Source: DASUVM01 sp963704675 (GTDB taxonomy: Bacteria; Patescibacteriota; Saccharimonadia; Saccharimonadales; Saccharimonadaceae). Taken from it: 64,000 nt of DNA. The stretch covers positions 248,001 through 312,000 of the forward strand of contig OY969928.1 of the NCBI GenBank assembly GCA_963704675.1, written 5' to 3'. Under the pieces are notes generated by a model, which ran no database searches, was not told the origin of the DNA, and worked only from the letters and a program-made list of their open reading frames with translations. The position numbers were made by a program, and so were the translations under genes. Shown in pieces: positions 1 to 8,184 of this stretch. How positions within the stretch are numbered: the first letter of the stretch is position 1; the number at the start of each line of letters is the position of its first letter.

Positions 1-1
1 C

Positions 2-112
2 GACAATGACAACACTAATCCCGATCAAGATGGAGACAACGAAGAAGATAACAGTAATAACGGCGGAACAACACCGGCACCTAGCATTCCATCTGTTCCC
101 CTCAATCCTTAG
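2..112 (+). CDS. C-terminal end of a low-complexity protein (cut by window edge)
   Basis: An open frame runs from the window edge to a TAG at 110-112. The visible 36 residues are rich in Asp, Asn, Glu, Gly, Thr and Pro (starts DNDNTNPDQDGDNEED, ends PSIPSVPLNP). This is the composition of a disordered extracellular linker or tail. No domain can be named and the start lies outside the window. Confidence 0.55.
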   Translation, partial: DNDNTNPDQDGDNEEDNSNNGGTTPAPSIPSVPLNP

Positions 113-223
113 CCTTATGAGCCTATAGCTAACCACAATGATTTGCCACTTTCAAAATATAGCTCTTGAGCTTATACGTTCTCGGCGATATGCTAAAGGG
201 GAATATATTTATTAAGGAGAGCT

Positions 224-1585
224 ATGGATCCATATTCGCAACCCAACCCTCAACAGCCCCGGCAACATCAACGTTGGCCGCTTTCAAGAAAGACAACTAT
301 TATAGGGGTTGTCGCCATTCTCGTTATTTTAATTGGCGCTATTATGATCGCCGCACTGGCAAACAGAAATAATCCGTCAAACCAAACAGGAAATAATACA
401 TCGCTCATTTACGATCGTCCTGGTTATGACCGTGAGAAATTAGGCGACGCCATTAGTGATCCTATGGCTTTAAAGATTGCTGCCGATAATCAAGCTGTGA
501 ACTACCAGGGGCAACCCGTTATTCAAGCATGTAATGTGCTTACGCTTAGAGATATTCAAGATGAAGGACTACTCTTGAAAGCCAATGCCATACCAACGCC
601 TCTGACACGAGTTTATAATGACGGAAAAGGCAAGGCCGCCTATAATGAGGCTTCAATTTCGACAATTTCAGGCGGTATAGGGCTTGGCATGGACGTCAAT
701 AATTGCAATTACGTGCTCGAGGCTGAAGATGCCGCTATGGTTGGTATAAATCTTTTTCAGCCATTTGCCGTTTCGCCATCACTCGTTAACCAAGTCATAC
801 AGCGAGATTACAACCCCATTGGATCAATTGAAGGACTCGAGAGTTTTAAGTTAAAAAAAGATACTTCTCCATCTAATAACAGCATAAGAGCTGAGTATAT
901 GCTACGAAAAGGCGACACCGCTACTTATGTTAAATTCAGCCTGCCAAGTAACCAAGCAGCTAAAGAGCAGACGCTACTTACTAAAGCAGCGAAAAACTTT
1001 TCTAATCAACTGACACGCCCCACAGGGATGAGTACTGTTAGCTACGACAGCCCCGTTTTTTCAAAGTCATATGCACGCGCCTGTGATTTGCTCACTAATA
1101 ATGATATTAAACAGCTCTCTGGCAAGGATGCAACGCCACTCGTACTCGAAGGTATCGCCCCATCTATTGGTTTACAAACCACTAATAGCTCGCAAAATGA
1201 AAAAAAAGCTTACCCAAACATCAACAATGAATGCACCCGTACCGCCCCGAAAAGTGGAGCATCACTCTTACCAAGTGCGGCATCAATTAAGGTTGAGGCC
1301 ACCAGCTACCTCGAGGAAGCACCTGCTAAACTTTTGCTCGAGGGACAACGCAAAGCTAATCCCAACAACCGCGAGCGTATGAATGTAAATGGCATTGGTG
1401 ACGAGGCTGTTGCTTCTATAGATGCGAATAGCGGCGGCAACTTAACCTTTAGAAAAGGAAGAATCGTAGTTAATATTTCACTCGATACTTTTGCAATGCA
1501 AGCATTGTCTCTCCGGTCTCTGAGTAATACTGCCGCAAGATTAACACCTATTGCCGAGAACGCTGCCGAACGCGTTAAGCAATAA
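224..1585 (+). CDS. Membrane-anchored extracellular protein with an internal duplication, function unknown
   Basis: A 453-residue protein starting at ATG with AAGGAG a few bases upstream. Residues 1-23 are Pro/Gln-rich and cytoplasmic in character. Residues about 25-46 form one transmembrane helix, and the rest should be outside the cell. The exported part seems to hold two related halves: each begins with an AC-x-LLT/VLT-x-x-DI motif (ACNVLTLRDI, then ACDLLTNNDI) and has a second Cys about 60 residues later (NNC, NEC), suggesting a disulfide-bonded repeat. This resembles in layout the actinobacterial DUF3558-type exported proteins, but the match is by eye only. Function is unknown. Confidence 0.8.
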   Translation: MDPYSQPNPQQPRQHQRWPLSRKTTIIGVVAILVILIGAIMIAALANRNNPSNQTGNNTSLIYDRPGYDREKLGDAISDPMALKIAADNQAVNYQGQPVIQACNVLTLRDIQDEGLLLKANAIPTPLTRVYNDGKGKAAYNEASISTISGGIGLGMDVNNCNYVLEAEDAAMVGINLFQPFAVSPSLVNQVIQRDYNPIGSIEGLESFKLKKDTSPSNNSIRAEYMLRKGDTATYVKFSLPSNQAAKEQTLLTKAAKNFSNQLTRPTGMSTVSYDSPVFSKSYARACDLLTNNDIKQLSGKDATPLVLEGIAPSIGLQTTNSSQNEKKAYPNINNECTRTAPKSGASLLPSAASIKVEATSYLEEAPAKLLLEGQRKANPNNRERMNVNGIGDEAVASIDANSGGNLTFRKGRIVVNISLDTFAMQALSLRSLSNTAARLTPIAENAAERVKQ

Positions 1586-1775
1586 TTATATAGGATGCTA
1601 CCAAAATCAGATAAGTTATTTACCCTTTTTCTTAGGTAATGGCGTTAAAGAGTATTCGGCCCATCAGGCGAGATTAACGAAAACTTACAGCAAAAAAGCC
1701 CGACCTAGATGTTCCCCGGCATGTAGGCTGAAACATAAGGCCCGCAGCCAAAACAAAAATGCACTAGCGAGTAAG

Positions 1776-1924
1776 ATGAGTATTACTTTACTCTCCTTTA
1801 TTGGCATATTCATCATATTGGGCATTATCGGCATAGTTAGAGGTACAAAAACAGACATGGTCGCAACAACAGCTCTGGCGGTGGCGGCGACTCCTCAACG
1901 AGTGGTGGCGGGGGTGATGGTTAA
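1776..1924 (+). pseudogene. Frameshifted remnant of a Gly-rich membrane protein, paralogue of the gene at 23160
   Basis: One frame encodes a hydrophobic helix ending FIIL-GIIGIVRG. After a short A-run near 1846-1851 the match to the protein at 23160-23627 continues only in another frame, giving GRNNSSGGGD and a Gly-rich tail with TAA at 1922-1924. The intact paralogue reads IIGMVRG then GRNNSSGGGD. One extra A would restore a continuous frame. The first three helices of the paralogue are absent, so this is a fragment rather than a functional gene. Confidence 0.6.
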
Positions 1925-1949
1925 CAAGCTGGAGCCGAACATGGAGCTA

Positions 1950-2543
1950 TCATTTTGTTTCTTCTTGCGTCGCGAACACCTGTTTCAAATTTGATAGATC
2001 AAAACTTCCTTTATAGTGCTTCTTCCAATCAGCGGGCAGCTCACCAGCGGCGTGTTTTACCTGAAGCTCCGGTAATAGCCCTTCAACAATGTCGTCGATA
2101 TATGGTAATAATTCGAGACTTTCATAAAACTTTGGATCGGCTCGACATACTAAGCCGATTGCGGGCTGAGTATCACTAAGATTGGCAGGTAAGTGCTCGG
2201 TTCCCATCGGTATATACAAAAAGTCACCCGGGCGCTGAATAACTGGCGTTTGTTTTGGACCCATAAAGGTAACCGCGTAGCCGTCGAGTAAGAAAATAAT
2301 AGTTTCATGATGGTGATGTACATGACCTTTTGCCTTAACGCCTGGTGCCATAACCACAAGGTTAGCGGCGATCTGCTTCGTTCCAGCGGTTTGATCATTA
2401 ACACCAGGGATATTCAGATGGCCCTGTGGAGTTATTTCAGTGGCGTAAGTACCGGTTTCAATAATCTGCCAATGTACATGAGGGTCATCGCTTTTGGCTG
2501 TACCGACGACGGGTGTTTGCTGTTTATTGCCTAGTTCCGACAT
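1950..2543 (-). CDS. Cupin-domain protein
   Basis: A 197-residue protein. The ATG at 2543 is chosen because AAGGGG lies just upstream; the longer reading frame has no such site. The central part is a single cupin barrel: residues about 95-100 carry the metal-binding cluster GHVHHHHE, and the second cupin motif is GDFLYIPMGTEH about 45 residues later, whose final His is the expected fourth ligand. Cupins of this shape bind a divalent metal and act as dioxygenases, isomerases or small-molecule sensors; the substrate cannot be read from the sequence. It is divergent from the aldehyde dehydrogenase at 2644 and shares its intergenic region. Confidence 0.85.
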   Translation of the reverse strand: MSELGNKQQTPVVGTAKSDDPHVHWQIIETGTYATEITPQGHLNIPGVNDQTAGTKQIAANLVVMAPGVKAKGHVHHHHETIIFLLDGYAVTFMGPKQTPVIQRPGDFLYIPMGTEHLPANLSDTQPAIGLVCRADPKFYESLELLPYIDDIVEGLLPELQVKHAAGELPADWKKHYKGSFDLSNLKQVFATQEETK

Positions 2544-2574
2544 ACCAACCCCTTTTAATGCTTTTTTAATCGTT

Positions 2575-2603
2575 TTGTGATATGCATAAGCACGATATAT
2601 AAT
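2575..2603 (+). promoter_or_regulatory. Sigma-70-type promoter for the aldehyde dehydrogenase operon
   Basis: TTGTGA at 2575-2580, a 17-bp spacer and TATAAT at 2598-2603 precede the aldehyde dehydrogenase start by about 40 bases. A strong ribosome site (AGGAGG, 2633-2638) follows. Confidence 0.65.
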
Positions 2604-2643
2604 ACTATATAAGCCATTCATGAAGAAATGACAGGAGGAACAT

Positions 2644-4119
2644 ATGGCAGAAACAGACAGCAAACCGTATCGCAGCAATCAGTACATCGGAGGTATATGG
2701 CGGGCCGGCAAAGGAAGCCGAACACTTGAGGTAAAGGATCCTTACGGTCGTGAATTGATAACATCATTTCAAGTTGGAACAAAAGAAGATGTTGACGAAG
2801 CTTACAAATCAGCTTCTGAAGCTCAAAAAGCATGGGCGCTGACGCCACCGCAAGAGCGACGCGCAGTATTTGAAAGAGCTTGGCAATGGGTCGATAAACA
2901 CTTCGATGAAATTGTTGATATTCTCACTCATGAGGGCGGCTCTACATTTATAAAAGCTGCCTTTGAGATCAGCTTGGTGTCAGATTTCTTGCGATCAGCC
3001 GCCGCTTTAACAATGAGCCCTGTTGGCGCGTTACTTGCGTCGCCTGATCCTAAGAAAGAAAACCGGCTTTGCTATGAGCCAGTTGGCGTTGTTAATATTA
3101 TTAGCCCGTTTAATGCGCCCTTTTTCTTGTCGCTACGTCCATGCGCGCCGGCACTCGCGCTTGGCAACGGAATCGTGCTTAAACCACACGAACTCACACC
3201 AATGGCAAGCGGCACGCTTATCGCCCGCATGTTTGAAGAATCTGGTTTACCGGCTGGACTCCTGAATGTAGTAGTAACCGATATCGAAGAAGTGGGTGAC
3301 GCCTTTATCGAGCACCCGGTTCCTGACGTTATCTCGTTCACCGGCTCAGCACCAACTGGCAAGCATATTGCCGAAGTTGGTGGCCGCCACCTTAAAAAAG
3401 TTATCTCAGAGCTTGGCGGTAACAGCGCCTTCATTGTTCTTGATGATGCAGATTTAGAGTTAGCCGTTAATGCCGCCGTATTTAGCCGCTTCACTCACCA
3501 AGGTCAAATCTGCATGAGCGCTAACCGCGTAATTGTGCATGAAAAAGTCTACGATGAATTCTTAAAACGCTACACCGAAAAAGTCGCCTCATTGCCAGTT
3601 GGCGACCCGCGTGACAAAAAGACAATTATTGGACCGCTCGTTGAGCCTGCCCAGGCAGAACTACTTGAAAAACAGGTTGCCGAAGCGGTTGAAAATGGGG
3701 CCAGCCTTGCACTTGAGGCGAGTCCTCGTGAAGAGGGCAGCGGCCTCTGTACGCCAGTTATTCTGACCGATGTGACACCAGAAAACCCAGCTTCGCAGGT
3801 TGAGTTCTTCGGCCCAGTTGTCGCATTCATGAAGTTCAAAGAAGATCATGAGGCAATCGAACTCGCTAACGCAACACCGTATGGCTTGAGCGGCGCTGTT
3901 CATAGCAAAAACATCGGCCGTGCCACCGAAGTTGCCACACAAATCCACACTGGTATGATTCACGTTAATAATAGTACGATCGCCGATGAAGCCGCCGTGC
4001 CATTTGGCGGTGTTGGTGATAGTGGTATTGGCCGGTTGAACGGCGAGGCAAACCTGCAAGCCTTTACGCGCACAAAATGGATTAGTGTTCATCATGGAAC
4101 ACCAAGATTCCCATACTAG
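2644..4119 (+). CDS. NAD(P)-dependent aldehyde dehydrogenase
   Basis: A 491-residue ALDH-superfamily protein of normal length, starting at ATG after AGGAGG. Visible landmarks are the nucleotide-binding FTGSAPTGKHIAEVGG stretch, the general-base Glu in SELGGNSAF, the catalytic Cys in QICMSANRV and the C-terminal FGGVGDSGIGRLNG. The enzyme oxidises an aldehyde to the acid with NAD or NADP. The overall look is of the benzaldehyde/salicylaldehyde dehydrogenase branch, but the substrate is not determinable. The alpha/beta hydrolase starting at 4130 follows after 10 bases, so the two are probably co-transcribed. Confidence 0.95.
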   Translation: MAETDSKPYRSNQYIGGIWRAGKGSRTLEVKDPYGRELITSFQVGTKEDVDEAYKSASEAQKAWALTPPQERRAVFERAWQWVDKHFDEIVDILTHEGGSTFIKAAFEISLVSDFLRSAAALTMSPVGALLASPDPKKENRLCYEPVGVVNIISPFNAPFFLSLRPCAPALALGNGIVLKPHELTPMASGTLIARMFEESGLPAGLLNVVVTDIEEVGDAFIEHPVPDVISFTGSAPTGKHIAEVGGRHLKKVISELGGNSAFIVLDDADLELAVNAAVFSRFTHQGQICMSANRVIVHEKVYDEFLKRYTEKVASLPVGDPRDKKTIIGPLVEPAQAELLEKQVAEAVENGASLALEASPREEGSGLCTPVILTDVTPENPASQVEFFGPVVAFMKFKEDHEAIELANATPYGLSGAVHSKNIGRATEVATQIHTGMIHVNNSTIADEAAVPFGGVGDSGIGRLNGEANLQAFTRTKWISVHHGTPRFPY

Positions 4120-4129
4120 AAAGGTAAAT

Positions 4130-4909
4130 ATGATTGAACACTACGATATTAACGGGATGGCCGTTACAAAGTATAGCCCGAATAACAAAACTCACGCTGC
4201 GCCGATCATTATGGTACATGGCGGCGATCATGGTGCATGGTGCTGGGAAAAATGGGCCAATTTCTTCAGTGAAGCTGGTTACGAAGTACATGCGCTTAAC
4301 TGGTACGGTCATGGCGAATCTAAAAAGCTTCCGGATAATGAGTTTGCTAATCGCAGCATTGTTGATGTCGCCCATACAGAACTTAAGAATGTTATTGAAA
4401 AACTAAGCGATAACCCTATTCTTATAGGGCATAGCATGGGTGGTCTTGCTAGCGCAATATATGCCTCAGAGCACCCAGTTGAACGTTTAGTGCTTGCGGC
4501 ACCTGTTATGCCGGCAAGCGTACACCCCGATCCGATTCCGCTACCCCTTGAAATGGGCAAGCCATACCCTCAGTTCCCTTATGAGCAGGCTAAACAACTT
4601 TTCTTTACGAAATCAAGCGACGAAGACGCACACCGCTATTACAAGTTACTTGTTCCTGAATCTGCCCAAGCAGTCTATGAGGCTACAAGATGGTCGGTTA
4701 ATTTTGACACTACCGCCATTAAAGCACCGGTTCTTGTATTGGCAGCAGAATTCGACGGGCTCATTCCTGGTGATGCACTCAAGCGTTATGCTGAAATACT
4801 ACGTGCCGGCTATAAGCAAATCAGCGGTGTCGGCCACTCTGATATCTTATTAAAAGAACCAGAATGGCAGGAAGCTGCTATTGCAGTACGAGATTGGCTT
4901 GATTCATAA
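4130..4909 (+). CDS. Alpha/beta-fold hydrolase
   Basis: A 259-residue protein of ordinary alpha/beta-hydrolase length. The ATG at 4130 has AAAGG upstream; a longer frame would overlap the previous gene. The oxyanion region is MVHGGDHGAWCW, the nucleophile Ser sits in GHSMGG (about residue 102), the acid is probably Asp in AEFDGLIP and the His is in GVGHSD. These fit an esterase or lipase-like enzyme, with the His-Gly-Gly variant of the oxyanion motif. It sits directly downstream of the aldehyde dehydrogenase, suggesting a shared detoxification or catabolic role. Substrate unknown. Confidence 0.92.
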   Translation: MIEHYDINGMAVTKYSPNNKTHAAPIIMVHGGDHGAWCWEKWANFFSEAGYEVHALNWYGHGESKKLPDNEFANRSIVDVAHTELKNVIEKLSDNPILIGHSMGGLASAIYASEHPVERLVLAAPVMPASVHPDPIPLPLEMGKPYPQFPYEQAKQLFFTKSSDEDAHRYYKLLVPESAQAVYEATRWSVNFDTTAIKAPVLVLAAEFDGLIPGDALKRYAEILRAGYKQISGVGHSDILLKEPEWQEAAIAVRDWLDS

Positions 4910-4934
4910 ACAGCAACTGCGAAAAGTCTATACA

Positions 4935-4963
4935 AAAGGCCATATCAGATTGATATGGCCTTT
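4935..4963. terminator. Bidirectional rho-independent terminator
   Basis: A perfect 13-bp inverted repeat (4935-4947 with 4951-4963) around a 3-base loop, with A-tract on one side and T-tract on the other. It lies between the convergent hydrolase (+) and GH5-like (-) genes and can serve both. Confidence 0.85.
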
Positions 4964-4991
4964 CTAGCTCAACAGAGATGAGTGTTATTGA

Positions 4992-6401
4992 TTATCTTGC
5001 AGGCGATTTAGAAATAGCAGGCATCGTAATATTTGCTTCAACTTTCACGACGTTACGCGTAGAACAAGGATTAGGCTGCACAGACGGCGCCATCTTATTA
5101 TTAATAGCACCGCCGCTTTCATTCAACTTGTAAAAAAGGCTTTGGCTAGCTAGGTTCTCGTAGGTATCCCATGTCCAGAAGAGCCAACCTTGGGCACCTT
5201 CTTGACAGGTTGAGACCCTTAAGTTCTGCATGGCAGTTGCTGCTGTGTTGATGTTATTGCCATAGACACTTTTAAGCGCACCGAATTCGCCAAGAATATA
5301 AGCTTTTTTGAACCCTGCTTCTTCTATGCTTGAAAGATCAGTACTCAGCACATGAGGGTTGGCCGGAGGGTAGAGGTGAATGTCAAGGAAGTCAACCGTA
5401 CTCCACATGCTCAATGCTAAAGGACGACCAGGCACACGGTAGTCAACACCCGCTTTACAGTTTGTTGAACAATACGCAGTCATAAAACCATCGTAACTTG
5501 TTTTCTTAACGGCACGGTTTGTGAAGAAACCAATAGTCATCAGCGCGTTCGGATTAACTGTTAGCAATTCGCTTTTGATAAGGTTGGCGTAATATACCAT
5601 GCTTGCGTCGGCCGCTTGTTGCCGATCGTATGGTTTTGACATGTCATAAACCACGCCATTTGCTGGCTTAGCTGTACCTGAAAGTTTATCAAAGGGGGGT
5701 TTATTAGCCTCATAGAACAGTTCATTATCAGATTGATAGGCAAGAATAGCACTTTCATTTGCGCCAACCCGATTAATCAATGCCTGAGCAAACTGTTTCA
5801 TATATTCAGCTTTAGCTGCAATATGCGTTCGTGACATATATTGAGAGTTACGGCTGGCAATATTAGTATTACTAAAACCGTCAGCGTTGGCTCCCGCTAC
5901 TTGCGTCCAATAGTAAGTGTTTTGCGGAAATACATCCATCGAAGGCAATACATAAATACCTCGCACAGCCGCCTCATTGACAAAACTAGCGAAATTATCC
6001 ATATACGGGCCATACACTGTATCGTGAGTACCCATGCCCCGGCCAATACCGTGTGCGTTATTTGCATCGGTATTACCCGGGTCGATAAACACACGCACTG
6101 TATTGTATTTATAGCGAGCCATCTGATCAAGAAACGCACGCGCAGCGGCCACATTGTACCGCCCCGGTTCAAAGGCCGAATGATATGTAGCACCCGTTGC
6201 AGTCTGTGCAAGACGCACATAATTTGCCCCGCGCGGGTTGAAAATTTTCCCTGTTACACTGTCATATAACTTCGTATTATCAGCCTTAATTTTATGTGGT
6301 GGCGTAGCCGCGTGCACCGTCGTAGCGCTTGCGCTCGCCAAAAAAATAAACCCAGCAATAAAAACACTGAGCATTAACACTTTTTGCAGTAATGATTTCA
6401 T
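4992..6401 (-). CDS. Secreted glycoside hydrolase, GH5-like (cellulase/mannanase fold)
   Basis: A 469-residue protein with a clear signal peptide (residues about 1-31, hydrophobic core LMLSVFIAGFIFLASASA, cleavage near VHA-AT). The mature protein starts with the GH5/clan-A pattern: GANYVRL, then YNTVRVFID. The likely acid/base is the Glu of SDNELFYE (NE pair at the end of strand 4) and the nucleophile is Glu in YILGEFG. TWD and WLFW near the end fit aromatic subsites. Such enzymes cut beta-linked glucans or mannans outside the cell. The exact specificity cannot be read. It is a single-gene unit with a terminator at 4935-4963. Confidence 0.82.
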   Translation of the reverse strand: MKSLLQKVLMLSVFIAGFIFLASASATTVHAATPPHKIKADNTKLYDSVTGKIFNPRGANYVRLAQTATGATYHSAFEPGRYNVAAARAFLDQMARYKYNTVRVFIDPGNTDANNAHGIGRGMGTHDTVYGPYMDNFASFVNEAAVRGIYVLPSMDVFPQNTYYWTQVAGANADGFSNTNIASRNSQYMSRTHIAAKAEYMKQFAQALINRVGANESAILAYQSDNELFYEANKPPFDKLSGTAKPANGVVYDMSKPYDRQQAADASMVYYANLIKSELLTVNPNALMTIGFFTNRAVKKTSYDGFMTAYCSTNCKAGVDYRVPGRPLALSMWSTVDFLDIHLYPPANPHVLSTDLSSIEEAGFKKAYILGEFGALKSVYGNNINTAATAMQNLRVSTCQEGAQGWLFWTWDTYENLASQSLFYKLNESGGAINNKMAPSVQPNPCSTRNVVKVEANITMPAISKSPAR

Positions 6402-6714
6402 AATATCCCTTCTTGCTATCAGCTATCGCCTGCCTTAACCTACACCTAACCTCAAAATGGTTATTGAGGAGATCATAACACAAAATAGTATTTAAGTAAA
6501 TAGTTTTTATTACCGGCTTGCTTTTTTGGCAAAGTCTTACATTAGATGGATCTAGATAGATCGGCTCACTACGGGCAAACTGAATAGATAAAAGGGCATA
6601 AAGCCCGACTACTTTGCCATCTTTTCATAAACTAAAGTGAAACCCCGCTGAAGCGGAGCTCACCTTGAGCTCTTATCTAAGCGGGGCATATGCCACCTGC
6701 GCCAAAGCGATATT
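6402..6714. other. Intergenic region with inverted repeats, no gene seen
   Basis: No convincing ORF. Two structures are visible: GGGC/GCCC arms near 6595-6607, and a longer pairing of CCCCGCT (6643-6649) with AGCGGGG (6680-6686) enclosing a GAGCTC stem. The latter lies just after the 3' end of the minus-strand gene that stops at 6715 and could be its transcription terminator. Confidence 0.4.
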
Positions 6715-7302
6715 TCAAAATACTAAAGCAACCAGGCCAATACAACCAACTGTAGTGGCCAACATGGCACAGGCCATAAAGAAGAGCCGGTCAATCGCTA
6801 GCCGTGTGCAGTAACGATGCCATTTCCATCGGTAATAATACCAGGCATCGGCAGCGTACTCATCGTCGATCGGATTACCCTTATCATCAATTCCGTCGAG
6901 AACCTTCAAGGCCGCGAGACTTGAATCCTGGGGCCGTTTCATTACTTTGGCTCGAGTAGATAGCGCCCAAATAATGAATATGATCGAAACACAAACCCCA
7001 ACAATGAAGAGGGAGGCTATAAGTGTCTGTTCATTGATCAAACGACTACCGGTGATGGCAAAAACAATACCTGCCACCGTGAGGGTGCCCATCAATTTCT
7101 TAAACGTTTCGAACATGAGTGCAGTTTCGTCATCGAATTCTTTTTCGAGACGCTTGCACTTTAGCTGCTTCTGCTCGTTACTTTTGTGAAGCCAATCCAG
7201 CTCGCTCGCAAGGTCTTGCCAGGTTTTGAAATCGGGCGGGGGCGAAGTACCGATGACATTTTGATGCCATTGGCGAATGCCCCACTCCAGCAATCGCTTC
7301 AC
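6715..7302 (-). CDS. Three-helix membrane protein, function unknown
   Basis: A 195-residue protein starting at GTG (7302) with GAGGAG 8 bases upstream. Residues about 1-68 are charged and likely helical (LEKEFDDETALMFETFKK). Transmembrane helices lie near 72-85, 95-113 and 172-194, with a charged loop between the second and third that carries DDKGNPIDDEYAADAWYYYR. No family is recognised. Upstream on the minus strand a TATAGT box (rev. complement at 7338-7343) may be its -10 element. Confidence 0.72.
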   Translation of the reverse strand: MKRLLEWGIRQWHQNVIGTSPPPDFKTWQDLASELDWLHKSNEQKQLKCKRLEKEFDDETALMFETFKKLMGTLTVAGIVFAITGSRLINEQTLIASLFIVGVCVSIIFIIWALSTRAKVMKRPQDSSLAALKVLDGIDDKGNPIDDEYAADAWYYYRWKWHRYCTRLAIDRLFFMACAMLATTVGCIGLVALVF

Positions 7303-7427
7303 GCTTACTCCTCAAAAAGGGGTGACTACGCGTCACTATACACCATAAAATATAAGATAAAAAGAAAGATAGATTAGTCTTGGTACTTTTAATGCGTTGT
7401 TTAATCAATAAACACATCCAAGAGACG

Positions 7428-7456
7428 TTGACAATACTGTTAAAGCATAGTAAAAG
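7428..7456 (+). promoter_or_regulatory. Candidate promoter for the acidic exported protein
   Basis: TTGACA at 7428-7433 followed after 17 bases by TAAAAG. The -35 box is perfect and the -10 box is weak. Confidence 0.45.
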
Positions 7457-7489
7457 ATATAAGTCTGCACAAGAGAGAGGAGACCCGGA

Positions 7490-7936
7490 ATGGGGATCTT
7501 GCGAAGGTTGCGCTCGCTTGGCGTATTCGGCACTGCGCTGGCATTTGTGCTGGTGGCCGTGCTGCCAGCACACGCCGCCGCTGCGAGCGCACCGGGCAGC
7601 GAAGCATCGGCGCCGGTTTTCTTCGTCCAACCCGACGAGGACGACGAAGACAACGATGGTGAGCAGGGCGGCAACCCCGACGACGAAGAGCAGGGCGAAG
7701 ACGAGCGCGGCGACGGGGGTAACGACAACGACGAGGGTAACGACGACAACCGCAACGACGACGAGGAGGACCGCTCCGACGACGAGGACGAAGAGGACAG
7801 TCCCCTCCCTGAAATTGGCATCGGTGCGTTGATCATCACGATCCTCGGCACCATATTCGAGGTGATTCGTCGATACCGCAGGTATCGCCGCAACCACCCG
7901 AAGCAACAGAACCCGAACGACGACGGCCCACGGTAA
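7490..7936 (+). CDS. Exported, extremely acidic low-complexity protein with C-terminal membrane anchor
   Basis: A 148-residue protein with AGAGGAG before its ATG. Residues 1-32 are a signal peptide (LGVFGTALAFVLVAVLPAHA). Residues about 50-107 are almost only Asp, Glu, Gly, Asn and Arg (runs such as DEDDEDNDGEQGG and EEDRSDDEDEEDS). Residues about 110-126 (IGIGALIITILGTIFEV) form a membrane helix followed by an Arg-rich tail (RRYRRYRR). The layout is that of a surface-anchored polyanion: it could bind divalent cations or act as a spacer. The gene is visibly richer in G+C than its neighbours. No family is recognised. Confidence 0.75.
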   Translation: MGILRRLRSLGVFGTALAFVLVAVLPAHAAAASAPGSEASAPVFFVQPDEDDEDNDGEQGGNPDDEEQGEDERGDGGNDNDEGNDDNRNDDEEDRSDDEDEEDSPLPEIGIGALIITILGTIFEVIRRYRRYRRNHPKQQNPNDDGPR

Positions 7937-7965
7937 GGCTCCCAATCCTGACAGCAGCACCTAGT

Positions 7966-7995
7966 CGACCCCGAGGCAACGGCGCCTCGGGGTCG
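7966..7995 (+). terminator. Strong GC-rich hairpin after the acidic protein gene
   Basis: A perfect 12-bp stem (7966-7977 with 7984-7995) with a 6-base loop about 30 bases after the stop codon. There is no T-run, so termination is inferred from position and stability only. Confidence 0.55.
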
Positions 7996-8083
7996 GCAGG
8001 TATCCACAAAGCGTTATTAGAACCATTCAATAAAAAGCTAGTACCTTGTAATTCAATATATGAATTAAAGCTATAGACATTCA

Positions 8084-8112
8084 TTTACACAATTGCAAGA
8101 TTGGTATATAAT
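8084..8112 (+). promoter_or_regulatory. Promoter of the zinc-peptidase lipoprotein gene
   Basis: TTTACA (8084-8089), a 17-bp spacer and TATAAT (8107-8112): a near-consensus sigma-70-type promoter. A stable hairpin (8134-8154, 7-bp GCCCCGG stem) lies in the resulting 5' leader, before the AAGGGA ribosome site. Confidence 0.75.
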
Positions 8113-8133
8113 ATAAATGCACGACGAAATATT

Positions 8134-8154
8134 GCCCCGGTTTACTACCGGGGC
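8134..8154 (+). promoter_or_regulatory. GC-rich leader hairpin upstream of the zinc peptidase
   Basis: GCCCCGG (8134-8140) pairs with CCGGGGC (8148-8154). It falls about 15 bases downstream of the predicted transcription start and 30 bases before the start codon. It may stabilise the mRNA or regulate translation; no known riboswitch is recognised. Confidence 0.4.
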
Positions 8155-8184
8155 TGTCCTTACTAGCAGAAAGGGAAAGTGGCT

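Noticed and set aside
7178..7960. Minus-strand ORF of 260 codons overlapping the acidic protein gene
   Set aside because: It is antisense to a gene with signal peptide and ribosome site; its Val/Leu-rich repeats are the mirror of GAC/GAG codons.
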